The notes below the pieces were generated by a model. That model was not told the origin of the DNA. It did no database searches and saw only the letters and a program-made list of their open reading frames with translations. DNA of 64,000 nt from Uloborus plumipes (lineage: Eukaryota > Arthropoda > Arachnida > Araneae > Uloboridae): assembly GCA_038373865.1 (NCBI GenBank), contig JAXGGA010002203.1:1-64000 (forward strand), in the 5' to 3' direction. A program made the translations under genes and the position numbers. Position 1 is the first letter of the stretch; each line of letters starts with the position of its first letter. Positions 12,175-22,786 of the stretch are shown here, in pieces.

Positions 12175-12849
12175 TCAAATGCTTCGAGGCTGTTTTCTTC
12201 TTTCTGTTGATTCCTTATTTTGCTTTCCAAGCAAATTGTCATCATTTTTTGCTGCCATGTATTTTATTAACGCGTACCTAGTTTGACGCTTCAAACTCCT
12301 TTTTTTTCTAACCAACATTTCATGAAATTTGACTAAACGTTTTCGTCTCAAAATAGCCTCTTTATACTGTGCCTTGACATCAATGTATTGCTTCCATGCG
12401 TTACGAGACCTATAATCTAAACCTACAACTGAACTAAAAATAGCTAGAGCTTCATATGCTTTCTTTGAATTAAATCTATATCGTTCCTTCAATTCGGAGT
12501 ACTTCTTAGTTAAAACAAGATACTTTTTTCTCCACAAGGTGGATTCCTCGCCACTTTCATTTTCCCCACTAAAACTGCTCAACTTCAACTTGGCAATCCT
12601 GAGATCAACTTTCAAAATATCAAGCCTCTTTTCTAGCTTTCTTTCGTCTTCTTCTATTATCCTCATACGCATGTAATCTTCATGACGTAGCATATCGAAA
12701 TAAAATTCCTTGCGGTTTCGGCATTCGACATCTTTTTCAAATATTTCCACTGTCAACTCGTTGAATTTTTCGTAGAAACTTTCGCACCTTTTTACAACTG
12801 ATTCGTACCGTCTCTTCACCCTATAGAAGTTCTCCAGACAAGACTGCAT
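12175..12849 (-). CDS. Charged coiled-coil-type protein, paralog copy 1 (224 aa)
   Basis: Function unknown; I do not recognise the family. The protein is rich in K, R and E with regularly spaced hydrophobics, which suggests long helices or coiled coil. No signal peptide or membrane segment is visible. Landmarks: MQSCLEN at 1-7, RV-x-RRY at 10-15, GEE at 100-102 followed by W106, RS at 147-148, and the conserved block AQYKEAILRRKR from 160 to about 190. Against copy 3 (39678-40331) the first 106 residues align without a gap. A seven-residue insertion sits between W106 and R147. The chosen start is the ATG shared by all three copies. An AG lies two bases upstream of it in all copies, so a preceding non-coding exon is possible. 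The open frame and codon-multiple indels favour a real gene. Expression is untested, and a domesticated transposon protein cannot be excluded. Confidence 0.7.
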   Translation of the reverse strand: MQSCLENFYRVKRRYESVVKRCESFYEKFNELTVEIFEKDVECRNRKEFYFDMLRHEDYMRMRIIEEDERKLEKRLDILKVDLRIAKLKLSSFSGENESGEESTLWRKKYLVLTKKYSELKERYRFNSKKAYEALAIFSSVVGLDYRSRNAWKQYIDVKAQYKEAILRRKRLVKFHEMLVRKKRSLKRQTRYALIKYMAAKNDDNLLGKQNKESTERRKQPRSI

Positions 12850-13130
12850 TTCTTACCGGTAATGAAAAGATGGTAATATACTAGTTTTGACACAATTTTT
12901 GTGGTCAGCCTTTTTGTCTTGTAACACCCTTTTGTCCAATTATTAACTGTGGTAAGCCTTCCTTGTCTTGTAAAACCCTTTTGTCCAATTATTAACTGTA
13001 GTCAGCCTTCCTTGTCTTGCAACGCTCTGTTGTCCAATCGGAATTAACTTGTAGTAGAAGCACTTAGTCTCAAGAAAAAAAACGGATCGATATTTTGCCT
13101 AATGTTAGTGACACTAGCAGGCATTTCGAA
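12850..13130 (-). promoter_or_regulatory. Conserved 5' block of copy 1, with 48 bp triplication
   Basis: On the transcribed strand it begins with GTGTCACTAACATTAGGC and continues through TTGAGACTAAGTGC, ACTACAAGTTAATTCC and GACAACAGAGCGTTGCAAGA. These match blocks upstream of copies 2 and 3 in order and spacing. Uniquely here the 48-49 bp module with AAGACAAGGAAGGC and AATTGGACAAAAGGG is present about three times (12904 to about 13049). The conserved block could be promoter, 5' UTR or an upstream non-coding exon. TCACT resembles an arthropod initiator, which is only suggestive. Confidence 0.55.
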
Positions 13131-13555
13131 GTAAATCTAAAAAATAAATAAAAATCTATAAAATTACAAATTTACAATAAAAAGAAAGTAAAACATTTTC
13201 ACTGTACAAATATTGTAATTTAGTACAGCGTTTCCCAAAATGTCCTTCCGCATAAATTTATTATTTTTCACAAAAGTTTTGAAAACAAAAATAAAAGAAA
13301 AAATATCAGGGATAAAATGTGTTGAGCCAGATTAAAGTAGTAGTCGTCATCAGTAGCAAATAACCATATTGCAAATGTCGCAATTGCGATAGCTCCCATG
13401 ACTATAAAGGCCCGAAAGGAATGCAAAAACGGACATGATCAAAATTTTACATTGTATTGTGATAGACAAAGGGACTCCTAAGATGCATTACAACGTGCCT
13501 CAAAGCCTGAAATCTGCCAATGATTTTCATAGTTTTTTGTATCACCATTCCAGTA
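13131..13555. other. Intergenic
   Basis: Nothing supportable is seen beyond A/T-rich sequence between the copy 1 upstream block and the next MITE. Confidence 0.5.
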
Positions 13556-13884
13556 TACTGCCGTTCTAAGCACAAAAGTCGTATCTGCACTTTTAAACAA
13601 AATTGAGTTATCGCCACCAGGTGGCTCTTTGTCGGACCCCCCGAGTGGTGGAACCTAAGGCGTTACGCTAAAAGGTGGGGTGCAGGGGAGGAAAGGTGGC
13701 TCTTTGTGACGTATTTCACCAAAATACAAAATTATAGGATCATTTAAAAACGGGAAATATTTTTGAAAGAATTCTGAAAAAGTTTCATCTGAATCAAATA
13801 TACATAGCGGAGCAAAATTTTAAAGAGTTTTATCTCAGCTTGAGCTGTACTGCACATACCACTTTTGCGCTTAGCACGGCAGTA
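13556..13884. mobile_element. TA-flanked MITE, TACTGCCGT ends, copy 1
   Basis: The left end TACTGCCGTTCTAAGCACAA and right end (opposite strand) TACTGCCGTGCTAAGCGCAA form a terminal inverted repeat of over 20 bp, with TA directly outside each. The 329 bp interior is non-coding and less AT-rich. A related, shorter copy lies at 41095-41336. Confidence 0.8.
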
Positions 13885-14449
13885 TAGCAAAGAAGAGGGC
13901 ATATGAATTTGAACAGTTCTTCATGAAATTTCAGAAATAGTCAATTTTGTATTGCTTCCTCTTAAAGGTCAAGACTAGCTGTCACCACTCGCCAGTGGCA
14001 ACTAAAAATATTTTTCTGACGACCAGAAAATTCGTGTTGGTGGCCAAACTGGAAACCTCTAATTTATGTATTTATTTATTTTCATGAACAAAAAACGCAA
14101 AATGCTTATGCATCGGGGCGATTATCTAAAAATTAAATTGGCATCGTTATTTGCGGTCAATGGCGATGGACATAATGCCATATAAATGTATTTTTTTCTA
14201 AAAAATACGTTATATTTTTGAACAATAAGTTTTGTTATGCGTTCTTGAAGACATAATAATAAATATCGTACATCAATAGAGCAGATGCTAAAAGATTGTT
14301 ACACACAATTAGTATAACAACAAAACACCAATATTATAAAAAACACGTAGCATCAAAGACGCCGAAAACTAATTCAAAAAATATTCTGTATTCAGCATGT
14401 AAAAGCGAAATGTGAATGATTTTGGATATTTCAGTTAAAATGATTTATA
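13885..14449. other. Intergenic
   Basis: No gene is seen. A small inverted motif involving GCCAGTGGC / GTTGGTGGCCAAACTGG lies near 13990-14055. Confidence 0.5.
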
Positions 14450-15635
14450 CACTGCTCGACATTGAAAATGCAACACCAATAAGGAGTAGTCAGAAATTGA
14501 TGAAATTTGGTAAGAAGACAGAGACAGCATGGAACAATAAGTGATATTTATTTCAAAATAAATAAGCAAAATTTAGAGCGAGGACGGCGTCGGCTCAGTA
14601 AGAAGTAGGACCACCGCGGACAGCGATGCACGAAGAAACACGTCTAGGCATGGAGTCAATAAGCCTGCGGATGGTGTCCTGAGGGATGGCACTCCATTCC
14701 CTTTCAACCATTTGCCACAGTTCGTCCTCTGAACGAGGCAGTGACAGGTTCTGCAAACGGCGTCCAATCACGTCCCACACATGTTCGATTGGTGACAAGT
14801 CAGGAGAGTATGGTGGCCAGGAAAGCATCTGTACACCTCGTAGAGCATGTTGGCTGATTCGAGCACTGTGAGGCCGGGCGTTATCCTGTTGAAAAATTGC
14901 ATTTGGCAGACCCTGAAGGTAGGGGATTGCCACCGACTGCAGTACATTATCTACATATCGTCGGGCCATCATAGTGCCCCGAATACGAACTAGAGGTGAT
15001 ACGGAATTGTATGCAATAGCGCCCCAAACCATTATGCCACGTTGTCGCGCTGTGGGGCGTTCCACAGTTACTGCCGGATTCTATCTTTCTCCACGTCGAC
15101 ACCACACACGTATGCGATGACTATCGCTGGACAAACAGAAGCGGGATTCATCTGAGAACACTAAGGTTTGCCATTCTGCCATCCACGTCGCTCTGGTCCG
15201 GCACCATTCCAAACGTTGAAGTCTGTGCTGTGAGGTCAATGGCAGTCTTCTTAGCGGGCGCCGTGATTGCAGGCCACGTGCAACCAGTCGACGGGAAATG
15301 GTTCTGGTCGACATAGGAACATCCAGGGTACCTTGCACGTGCTGCAGAATCGACGTACAAGTGACTTGCGGGTCCGCCACAGCTTGTCGGTGAATCCGTC
15401 GATCCAAGCGGTCTGACGTCACTCTGGGTGCACCTGCACCCCCTCAATGTGGCTACATTTCCTCTTTCCAACCATCTCCGACACAGCCGCTGCACAGTGC
15501 TTGCATCCATGTGGGTATCAGCTAAGCTGCGCATTTCATATCATTTGCCCAACTCAGTGACGTGCGTCTACGGTAAAATTTGCATGAATTTCTGACCACT
15601 CCTTCTTGGTGTTGCATTTTCAATGTCGAGCAGTG
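14450..15635 (-). mobile_element. Full-length Tc1-like element (IS630/Tc1/mariner)
   Basis: The terminal inverted repeats begin CACTGCTCGACATTGAAAAT and run for about 55 bp with a few mismatches. TA duplications flank them at 14448-14449 and 15636-15637. The 1186 bp length is slightly short for an autonomous Tc1-like element. It contains one transposase gene on the minus strand, disabled (next entry). It does not share TIRs with the MITEs in this window, so it is not their obvious parent. Confidence 0.9.
14595..15534 (-). pseudogene. Broken Tc1-like transposase
   Basis: Cut-and-paste DDE transposase. In order on the minus strand: part of the N-terminal helix-turn-helix region (RSLADTHMDASTVQRLCRRW); a second DNA-binding part; the first catalytic Asp in VFSDESRF; the second Asp in FQQDNARPH; and the third acidic residue in SPDLSPIEHVWD, with 32 residues between the second Asp and the Glu. 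Lesions: a frameshift near 15422-15430, where the frame changes between the two N-terminal pieces; an in-frame TAG at 15081-15083; and an apparently missing N-terminus, with a TGA just before the first available ATG. The three acidic residues survive, so the copy is recent but inactive. Confidence 0.9.
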
Positions 15636-15637
15636 TA

Positions 15638-17039
15638 TGTTGAAAGTAAAAGAAGTACTGTTTTTTTTTCTTCTCAAAATGGCTGCTCAAAATGTCGAAT
15701 TTTACATTTAGAATGTGGTTCGAAGTGGTCACTAACTTTTTTGGACTTACTGCCCTTATATAATTTAGAGAAGTCATAAATAAACGATTTAAGTGTAATA
15801 AATAAATCTAATATGTAATTAACCCTCCGCGTACGGCTCAGTTTTTATACTTTCCGGTCCTGAAATACGGGGCGATTTTTTTAGATTTTCTTTATCTACA
15901 TATGTTACAATTCACATATTTATTAACTGTTTTAAAATAATCCAAGAATTTTAATATCTTTTCCGCTTTCAAAATATATATAATACGGCGCCCGCTATTT
16001 CAGCGGGCATGGTTTATAAGTTAAAAAATTCACGCGATATTTTTATTATCAGATGAATAGATGAATATAATTTTCAAACAATTTGTCTCAAAAAATATTA
16101 CAGAAATTTTGGTTATTTCCACCGCTTACACGCGGCAAATCCAAAGCTTTCATAAATGCTTTTCGAGCGAAAGACAAAAAAAAAAAAAGCTCACACACAA
16201 TAATGCGCGGGAAAAAACAAGCAAGAGGAAAAAAAAATCCAGAATCCTCTAGTGCCATCTAGCAGCGAAAATAAGCATATTATGATGTTTTTTTACTAGG
16301 CGTTAAATTCCGTCATTTTCCGCGTAGTTTTGCCATATCTCATAGATGGCAGCACGAGTGAATTCCAAAATTTTTAAATGCGATTTTTACAGAATTTAAG
16401 AAAAGAATATAGATTGACATTGTGTATGAACTATTTCTGGAATACAAAAGTGGTCAATTAAAAAACAAGGCTCCTGACAAGTTAGTTTCGAGATTTTTAA
16501 AAGTAATAACACAAATAACGGGATTAAGGAAATTAAGGAGATAAGGAAATTGAAAACTAACTTCAAAACAACGTTTTGAAAATGGATGAAAATTTTTGAA
16601 CTTGATTTTTACTTATTCACTTATTTTTTCGGCACACAAAGAAAATACATGCACACATAAAAACAAAAGGAATTTTAGTTTATATTGTTCATAAGAATAG
16701 TGACACATAAACAAATTAATTTTTATTTTTTTTAAGGTGATTGCGAAATCGACGACAAAAATATGGATTGAATCTCTGTTGTAACTGTTTTTCGAACACG
16801 AAAGGGGTCAAATTCAAAAATAAATCTTTTAATGTTCATTGTTTTTCCTGAGAGGAGAGGGCAGGATTAAAACTATTAAAATTTGATAACACTACAAGTT
16901 AGATTTGAGATTTTAATTAAAAATTACACAAATAACTTTTAAAAATATGACATAAAATTGTAAAGATAATTTTTGGACTTCAAAATGGGTGTAATTAATG
17001 AAATAACACAGGAAGAAGAGGCATTGAAATTCAGAAAAA
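15638..17039. other. Intergenic
   Basis: No gene. A GC-richer hairpin-like patch CGCCCGCTATTTCAGCGGGC lies near 15987-16006, and A-runs occur near 16165-16235. Otherwise the stretch is featureless. Confidence 0.5.
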
Positions 17040-17507
17040 ATGACAGCAAGAACAATACCAGGCATTCAGAGTCTTCATTGCTTCATTCCATTAAATAGGA
17101 ATCAGATGCAAGTGATAGCATATTCATTTTCCAACACTATAAGCATTGAACGTACTACAACTGTCAAGGGCGATCTTCATTGCTCAGAAATGGTTGTATT
17201 CTTGACCTGCAGGCATAATGGATATTGGTGGATAGGGTGCTACTTTGACACAGCTGAAGAGAATCAAAATGTAAAAATTAAGCTGTTGCATCCTCATAGA
17301 CCCTCAAGCTATTTCTACTATCCTGGCTTTGAAAATGTTTTCAATGTGCCTATAAGTGCTATTATTTCGAAAGTAGACCCTATAAGAAACGCTACAGGAA
17401 TGATTTATAACCTCTCAAAACAAAAACTGGAATGTGCCAACCGTCACTTAAAAATAGCATTTCACATTCTGCAATATTTCTGTATTATATATCTTCAGGA
17501 GCGATAG
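17040..17507 (+). pseudogene. Remnant of a transposon-associated ORF with a WW / HPHRPS module
   Basis: A 155-codon open frame. Recognisable parts are ARTIPGIQSLHCFIP at residues 3-17, CRHNGYWWIGCYFD at about 57-70, KIKLLHPHRPSSYFYYPGF at about 79-97, and KVDP then NATGMIYNLS at about 111-126. The combination of a WW pair, an HPH-x-P-S segment and a TG-x-(I/V)-Y-x-L segment resembles the C-terminal part of uncharacterised proteins that occur in many copies in arthropod genomes and are probably transposon-borne. That family link is from memory and not verified. A TGA lies a few codons upstream of the ATG and no partner exon was found, so I treat it as a fragment. Confidence 0.4.
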
Positions 17508-18204
17508 GCATTGCAGTAAAGTGGTAATAGTGTAAAAAGTCTATGTCCCTTTTCATCCAGATGGCATTGCTGTCCCAATCTGAAATTTTTACCACATATA
17601 CACTACATTGGGAAGTAAGAAATAGATTTTTTTCAGATTTTTAAAAAATACAGTTTTTGAGATATTCAAGGTCAAATAATGCTTTCGGTGACCGTGAAAT
17701 ATTAACATCACGAAACCTTGTCAAGTCATATATCATATGAAAGCTTGTTTAAATAACTTTAAAATGACACATAACAAAAGACTTTAGCTGCAAAAGAAAC
17801 TGAAAAAATTGAATCTTTGTATGTACTAAAATTCGACTTCTGCAATTTTTCGAGTTTTTTAGGGAGTCCCCCACAAAAACTAACAGCTGAAAAAAATTTT
17901 AAAAATCATTTTTTATCACTTTGTAGACGTATTCAACCATATGATTTTTTTTTTTTTTTGAAATTGGTGATGGTCAAGTTTTGAGGCTTAGTGATTTCAC
18001 ATGGAATGACCCTAACGTATTATTTTGGTGAACTAAGAATCCAAAGTCGTATAGAAGAACCTTCGTTTTGTTCATTAATGACAAAATAAACGAGAAAGAG
18101 ACATTTTCTGAGCACCTTACATATTTTCTCAAAAATGGTTTCGAACTAAAAGTTTTTTTTTTGGGGGGGGGGAGACGGAAGAAAAGAGTGATATATCCAA
18201 ACAA
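17508..18204. other. Flank of the ORF remnant
   Basis: TATGTCCCTTTTCATCCAGA at about 17541-17560 may be further decayed coding sequence, but the frame is broken. Long T and G runs occur at 17947-17960 and 18158-18171. Nothing else is supportable. Confidence 0.4.
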
Positions 18205-18241
18205 GCGATATAACGAGGCGCGATATAACGAGGGGCTACTG
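18205..18241 (-). mobile_element. Solo pogo/Tigger-like end
   Basis: Read on the minus strand this is CAGTAGCCCCTCGTTATATC followed by GCGCCTCGTTATATCGC, next to TA at 18242-18243. The CAGTAG(N)CCCTCG start followed by a tandem (CCTCGTTATATCG) is characteristic of pogo/Tigger-type ends. The other end was not located. Confidence 0.5.
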
Positions 18242-18994
18242 TATTATGAATCCTATATGGCTGAAATTATGTTGAAACTTTTAAGTTCCTTGTGTTTCGC
18301 TGAGAGGCCAACAGATGGTTCCTGCAAGTGGAAACAGTTTTCTTGGGGAGCCCTGAGGCGTAGGGATCTTTAGACCCCAATGCTTTTCAAAATTTGCTGA
18401 ATTAACTTGGGATATAAAGGGTTAAAGGAATTGGTTTGCCCACCACGCACGAGTTTGAAACTTTTTCCAAATGTTGACACACTTCTCGTGCTGCCCTCTT
18501 TACTTTTAATTGTAAGTTATTTTCGAAAAAGCTATTTTTTAACTTTTTTCTTCTGTCATAATGCTTGTACATCATTTCCGTTTGACAAAACAATTCAAAA
18601 AATAGTTATATTAAAATTAACACCTATTCATCTCTTTAGTTATTAACAGAAACAAAACTAGCTGTCGTGGCCGTCACGAAACTTTCTTCTATATCTATCT
18701 TATGAATTCCTGTTACAAAATAAAATACGTACTCGCCCGAGTAATTGGAAACAGCTCCAATTTCCCAATTATCGTAATAACCCTGCAAATGCAGAATCAA
18801 TGAGCGAAATTGGAAATCATTGCAAAAGCCTTGTTTAGATAAATTGCAAACATTTTATTTGTTAGTAAAAAGAAATTGGCAACAGTTAAAAATTTCAAAT
18901 CATTGAAAGTTTTCAGCTGTTTTGATAATTAAATAGCGTGAAAGCGATTTTTTAATGAATTAATTTTTTGCATTGTTGACTAAGTGCAAAAATC

Positions 18995-19570
18995 ACCCCA
19001 CCCTCCCCCTGGGGCGATTGGCGCCAAAATTTAATCGATGCTTGCTTCCATATTGGGTTAGTGTTATTCCAAATTTCATTCAAATCGCAGCAATATTTCC
19101 CGAGATACAGTAGGTGCAATGACAAAATAAGCACTTTTGATTGCTCCACCCCCCTTTGAGATATTGACACACAAATTGAAGCAGCACCTGTACTCAATAG
19201 GGTCTACCTATGGACCAATTTTCGTTTGATTCCGCCGGTTACTTCCTGAGATATAGCAGTCACCCCCGCGCAGAACACGTGCGATTGCTCCACCCCCCTT
19301 GGAGATATTGACAAACAAATTGAATCAGCACCTGTACTCAATAGGGTCTACCTATGGACCAATTTTCGTTTGATTCCGCCGGTTACTTCCTGAAATATAG
19401 CAATCACCCCTGCGCAGAACACGTGCGATTGCTCTACCCCCCTTGGAGATATTGACAAACAAATTAAATCAGCACCTGTACTCAGTAGGGTCTACCTATG
19501 GACCAATTTTCGTTTGATTCCGCCGGTTACTTCCTGAGATATAGCACTCACTCCCGCGCAGAACACGTGC
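18995..19570 (+). repeat. 144 bp tandem repeat, three close units plus one diverged
   Basis: GATTGCTCYACCCCCCTT recurs at 19139, 19283, 19427 and 19571, an exact 144 bp spacing. Each unit contains ATAGGGTCTACCTATGGACC and GATTCCGCCGGTTACTTCCT, and all but the last boundary have GCGCAGAACACGTGC. The segment 18995-19138 is a more diverged unit (for example CAAATTTCATTCAAATCGCA in the matching position). The units are much more GC-rich than the flanks. Confidence 0.85.
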
Positions 19571-19697
19571 GATTGCTCCACCCCCCTTGGAGGAATTCGC
19601 TAAACAAAGTCAGGTGCACCAGTTCACATGGTGGTACATATGTGCAAAAATTTTTGTTCGATTTCATGCAGTAGTTTTTGCTCTAGCGCGGCCACAA

Positions 19698-19762
19698 AAA
19701 CTGGTCACACACATACAGACTCACACACAGACAGACACACACACACACACAGACAGACATTT
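19698..19762 (+). repeat. CA / GACA microsatellite
   Basis: A run of CACACA and CAGACAGACA units within the tail of the interspersed repeat. Confidence 0.8.
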
Positions 19763-20797
19763 TCCAAAAATGGTCGAAATGGACTCAGCGCACCTCAAAA
19801 CGTGCAAATCCGTCAAAATTCGACATTCGAAAATTTTCACGAAACCAATACTTTCTTCTATATATTAGATATAGAAGAAAGTAAAAAAACAATAGTGATT
19901 GTAAAGTAAATGTTTTGTTATTAAATTTAACAAATTAATTTTAAGGCTAAAGGTAAGAAAATATTTGTATTTTTAGATTTTTAATTTTTTTAAATAATGC
20001 AGGTTTTCTAGCTTTCCGTGATTCAAGTAACCAGCTTAAAAGATTTTTTTTTTAATTATTATTATTATTTATATTTACTTGGTCAAAATTGCTTCCAAAT
20101 TCGAACATACACTTGCAATGTTTAAAGAAAATAATGGTAAATATAAGCTATTTCCTTTTCTTGGGCGATACATTTATATTAAAACTAGCAAAAATACCCG
20201 GCTTTGCCTGGACAGTAATAATATTGAGAAACAATTTATACTCGCCTTTGTTTTTTTTTTTTTGTTTGTTTTTTTTTCCTGAACTGAAAGAACTCAAAAC
20301 ACACCGCTTTGGCGATTTAAAATGTCGCCAAATTTGCGGTAACTGTTTTGGGATACCTAGGGTAATTTTGCTCCTACTCTAAGAAAATGTACGAAAGTAT
20401 TATTAAGCCAATAATTTTTGTAAAGAGAAATTGTTATCTTATGATGATATACTATTCCTGACCATAAAATGAATCTAAAAGTTTTTGTTCCAAGTGGTTT
20501 CGAAATTAATAGGGAACATTTGACAAATAGTTGTGCAAAAACACAAATTAATGGTAATTTTAGTCTTGTTTAAGGGTTTTATTAGTTTAATATGCGGATT
20601 ACTTTACGTTTTGACATAATTTAAAAAACGTCTTTAATGGATACATACGGAATCGAATAAAAAAGGGGGGGGGGAACTGAATTTATCAAATGTGGTAGTA
20701 TTATCTCGATGATTAAGATTTTGCCGCAGTCGACAATATCAGACAATATTCGTTTTTTATGGTTACGTCGTGTAAGAAGTAAAGTATTATTAGGCAG

Positions 20798-21898
20798 TAG
20801 GAATGTACCGATTAATCGGTAGTACCAATTAATCGGCCATAATCGGCGAAATCTTGCCGATTAATCGGCGAATTTTTAAAATTTTTATATTATCTTTTAA
20901 AGTATACCTTCACCTAGAAACGATGACAAATTGTTTTATTAACAGTAAATAAATGTAATTTTCTGAAATCCTTACTATAACATACAGTATGAAAGTCTGT
21001 ACAGAGTAAAAACAAAACAAATAGTTCATAGAAAACGTAAAACTGATTGGAATATTAAAAGATAACCCTGTACAAATTCCTGAAATTTTAAGTTGGATAT
21101 CAAAAAGTTCATTTATAATCGGTCAACTTTTGCTGATCAACCGGCGGAAAAGATGTTTTAAATAAAATTAATTCAACGATTTTTGAACACAGAATTACGA
21201 TGGATAAATTTATAAACAAGAAATAAATAATTTTCTGCAAACACAAGAATTACACGTTTTACGAAAGTGTAATGAGTAAAAACAAAACAAATAATTCAAA
21301 GAATGAAATACAAAATAATAATAATAATAATAAATTCCGTCTCAGTTGATATAAATGATTTTATAATTTAATATTCCTATTCGGAATAAATCTACACTTA
21401 TAGATAATGATGCAACATTTTTCATGTCTCGATATTTTTCTCTTTAGCTTATTGCATTTAAATAACCTCTAATTTTCAAAGAACAAGTCTTGAATTAAAT
21501 GTCTACTTATAGTTGAAAAATAAATTTAAATTAAGAACACACCTAAATTTCAGTGCTCATCACAGCCCCACCCCCCTATTTGTTTTAATAACTATTCTGT
21601 CTAGCTGGTTAATATAATTTTATTTACAAAAATATTTAAAAAATTTCAAAGGAAGTTGGTAAAATTTTGAAACTATTTAACATGGAAAAATGGAGAAAAA
21701 CAAATTTTTTGTCAAAAACAAAAAAGTAACCATTTCTAAGAATCGAAATTGTTTTAGAAAGGGTAAAAACAGTGAGGGTAAAATTGGTAATATTAAAAAT
21801 AATAAACCCGAACATTAATCGGCTCTGCCGATTAATCGGTCGATTCTCATTCGCCGATTAATCGGTAATCGGTCAATTTGCTTATCGGTGCATCCCTA
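20798..21898. mobile_element. Non-autonomous hAT-like element, TAGG(G/A)ATG ends
   Basis: The left end TAGGAATGTACCGATTAATC and the right end (opposite strand) TAGGGATGCACCGATAAGCA match as hAT-type short terminal repeats. The flanks TTAGGCAG and TTACGCAG form an 8 bp target duplication with one mismatch. Both subterminal zones are packed with ATTAATCGGC / GCCGATTAAT motifs, probably transposase-binding repeats. The 1101 bp interior is non-coding. Confidence 0.75.
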
Positions 21899-22726
21899 TT
21901 ACGCAGTCTTTGACACAAAAACTGGCGTCAGTTGAAAAAATCGCCGAAAATCTCAGTTATTAAAATCTTTGTGCAACAAATTGGGCAAAATTCCTGTTCG
22001 ATTGTATACTAAGTAATTGCCCAATTGTAAGTACCCCAAGAAAGTGCCCAATCAACGCAAAAATATTTCAGAAATGCCACTAAGTTGTATTTAAAGCTCC
22101 ATTAAAATTGGAAAATAATGAACCTAATCCATTTATTAGTTGCCAATCTCTTCAAGCGATTATGTTACCCATACTCTTAAACACATATTTACAAAACTCG
22201 AGAAAATAATTGATGTACTGAACAATCTACTGATAAAGGAATACAATTTATGCTACAAAATAATATTTAGACTATGCAAAGCGCAATAAAAAACACATTG
22301 CTTAAGGATAAATATTCTACTTACAACTATCAGTAAAAAATGTTTTAAATAATCTGATAACTCTAGTAATTAAAACATGGTAAAGACCTGTATATTAACC
22401 ATGAAGCTGAAAAAAAATTACTTTTTGATTTGACTTGAGAAAAGATTTGAATATTTAATGCGAAAAGCGGAAACGATACACACAATTCTAGTTATCGACA
22501 GGGAGTTGAGATGATGCACTAAATAGTGAATTAATTTGTTGAAAGCCTTTTCAGATTTATGCGAAAAATGTACATCAAATTGGAATGAAAAAAGCGCTAC
22601 CTATCGAACTTTTTCGAATATCGCTATAAATTATAGCCTATGTGTTATTCTGATGTATCAGCTACATTTTTGTAAAAGTTTCATTAAAATCCATTCAGTA
22701 GTTTTTGCGTGAAAGAGGAACAAATA

Positions 22727-22761
22727 TACATCCATCCATCCATCCATCCATCCATCCATCC
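22727..22761 (+). repeat. (CATC)n microsatellite
   Basis: About eight perfect CATC units at the tail of an interspersed repeat. Confidence 0.9.
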
Positions 22762-22786
22762 AAACTTTCTCATTTATAATAGTACT

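Larger units (their letters stand above)
18658..19890 (+). repeat. ACTAGC-headed interspersed repeat with ACTTTCTTCTATAT at both ends
   Basis: It starts ACTAGCTGTCGTGGCCGTCA, then ACTTTCTTCTATATCTATC. It ends near 19851-19890 with the same ACTTTCTTCTATATATTAGA folded back on its complement (ATATAGAAGAAAGT). It encloses a 144 bp tandem array and a CA/GACA-rich tail. The 3' tail ORFs (19587-19909) are translations of microsatellite (TDTHTDRH) and are not genes. Confidence 0.55.
20183..22786 (+). repeat. ACTAGC-headed repeat interrupted by a hAT MITE
   Basis: The head ACTAGCAAAAATACCCGGCT is followed by TTGCCTGG. The tail near 22700-22786 consists of ATACATCCATCC microsatellite and CTCATTTATAATAGT, directly abutting the next head at 22787. 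The interior is split by the element at 20798-21898. No protein-coding homology was recognised. Confidence 0.45.

Noticed and set aside
14686..14871. Plus-strand ORF within the Tc1-like element
   Set aside because: Antisense shadow of the transposase.
19587..19909. Two 93 aa ORFs with THTDRH repeats
   Set aside because: Translation of a CA/GACA microsatellite in the tail of an interspersed repeat.
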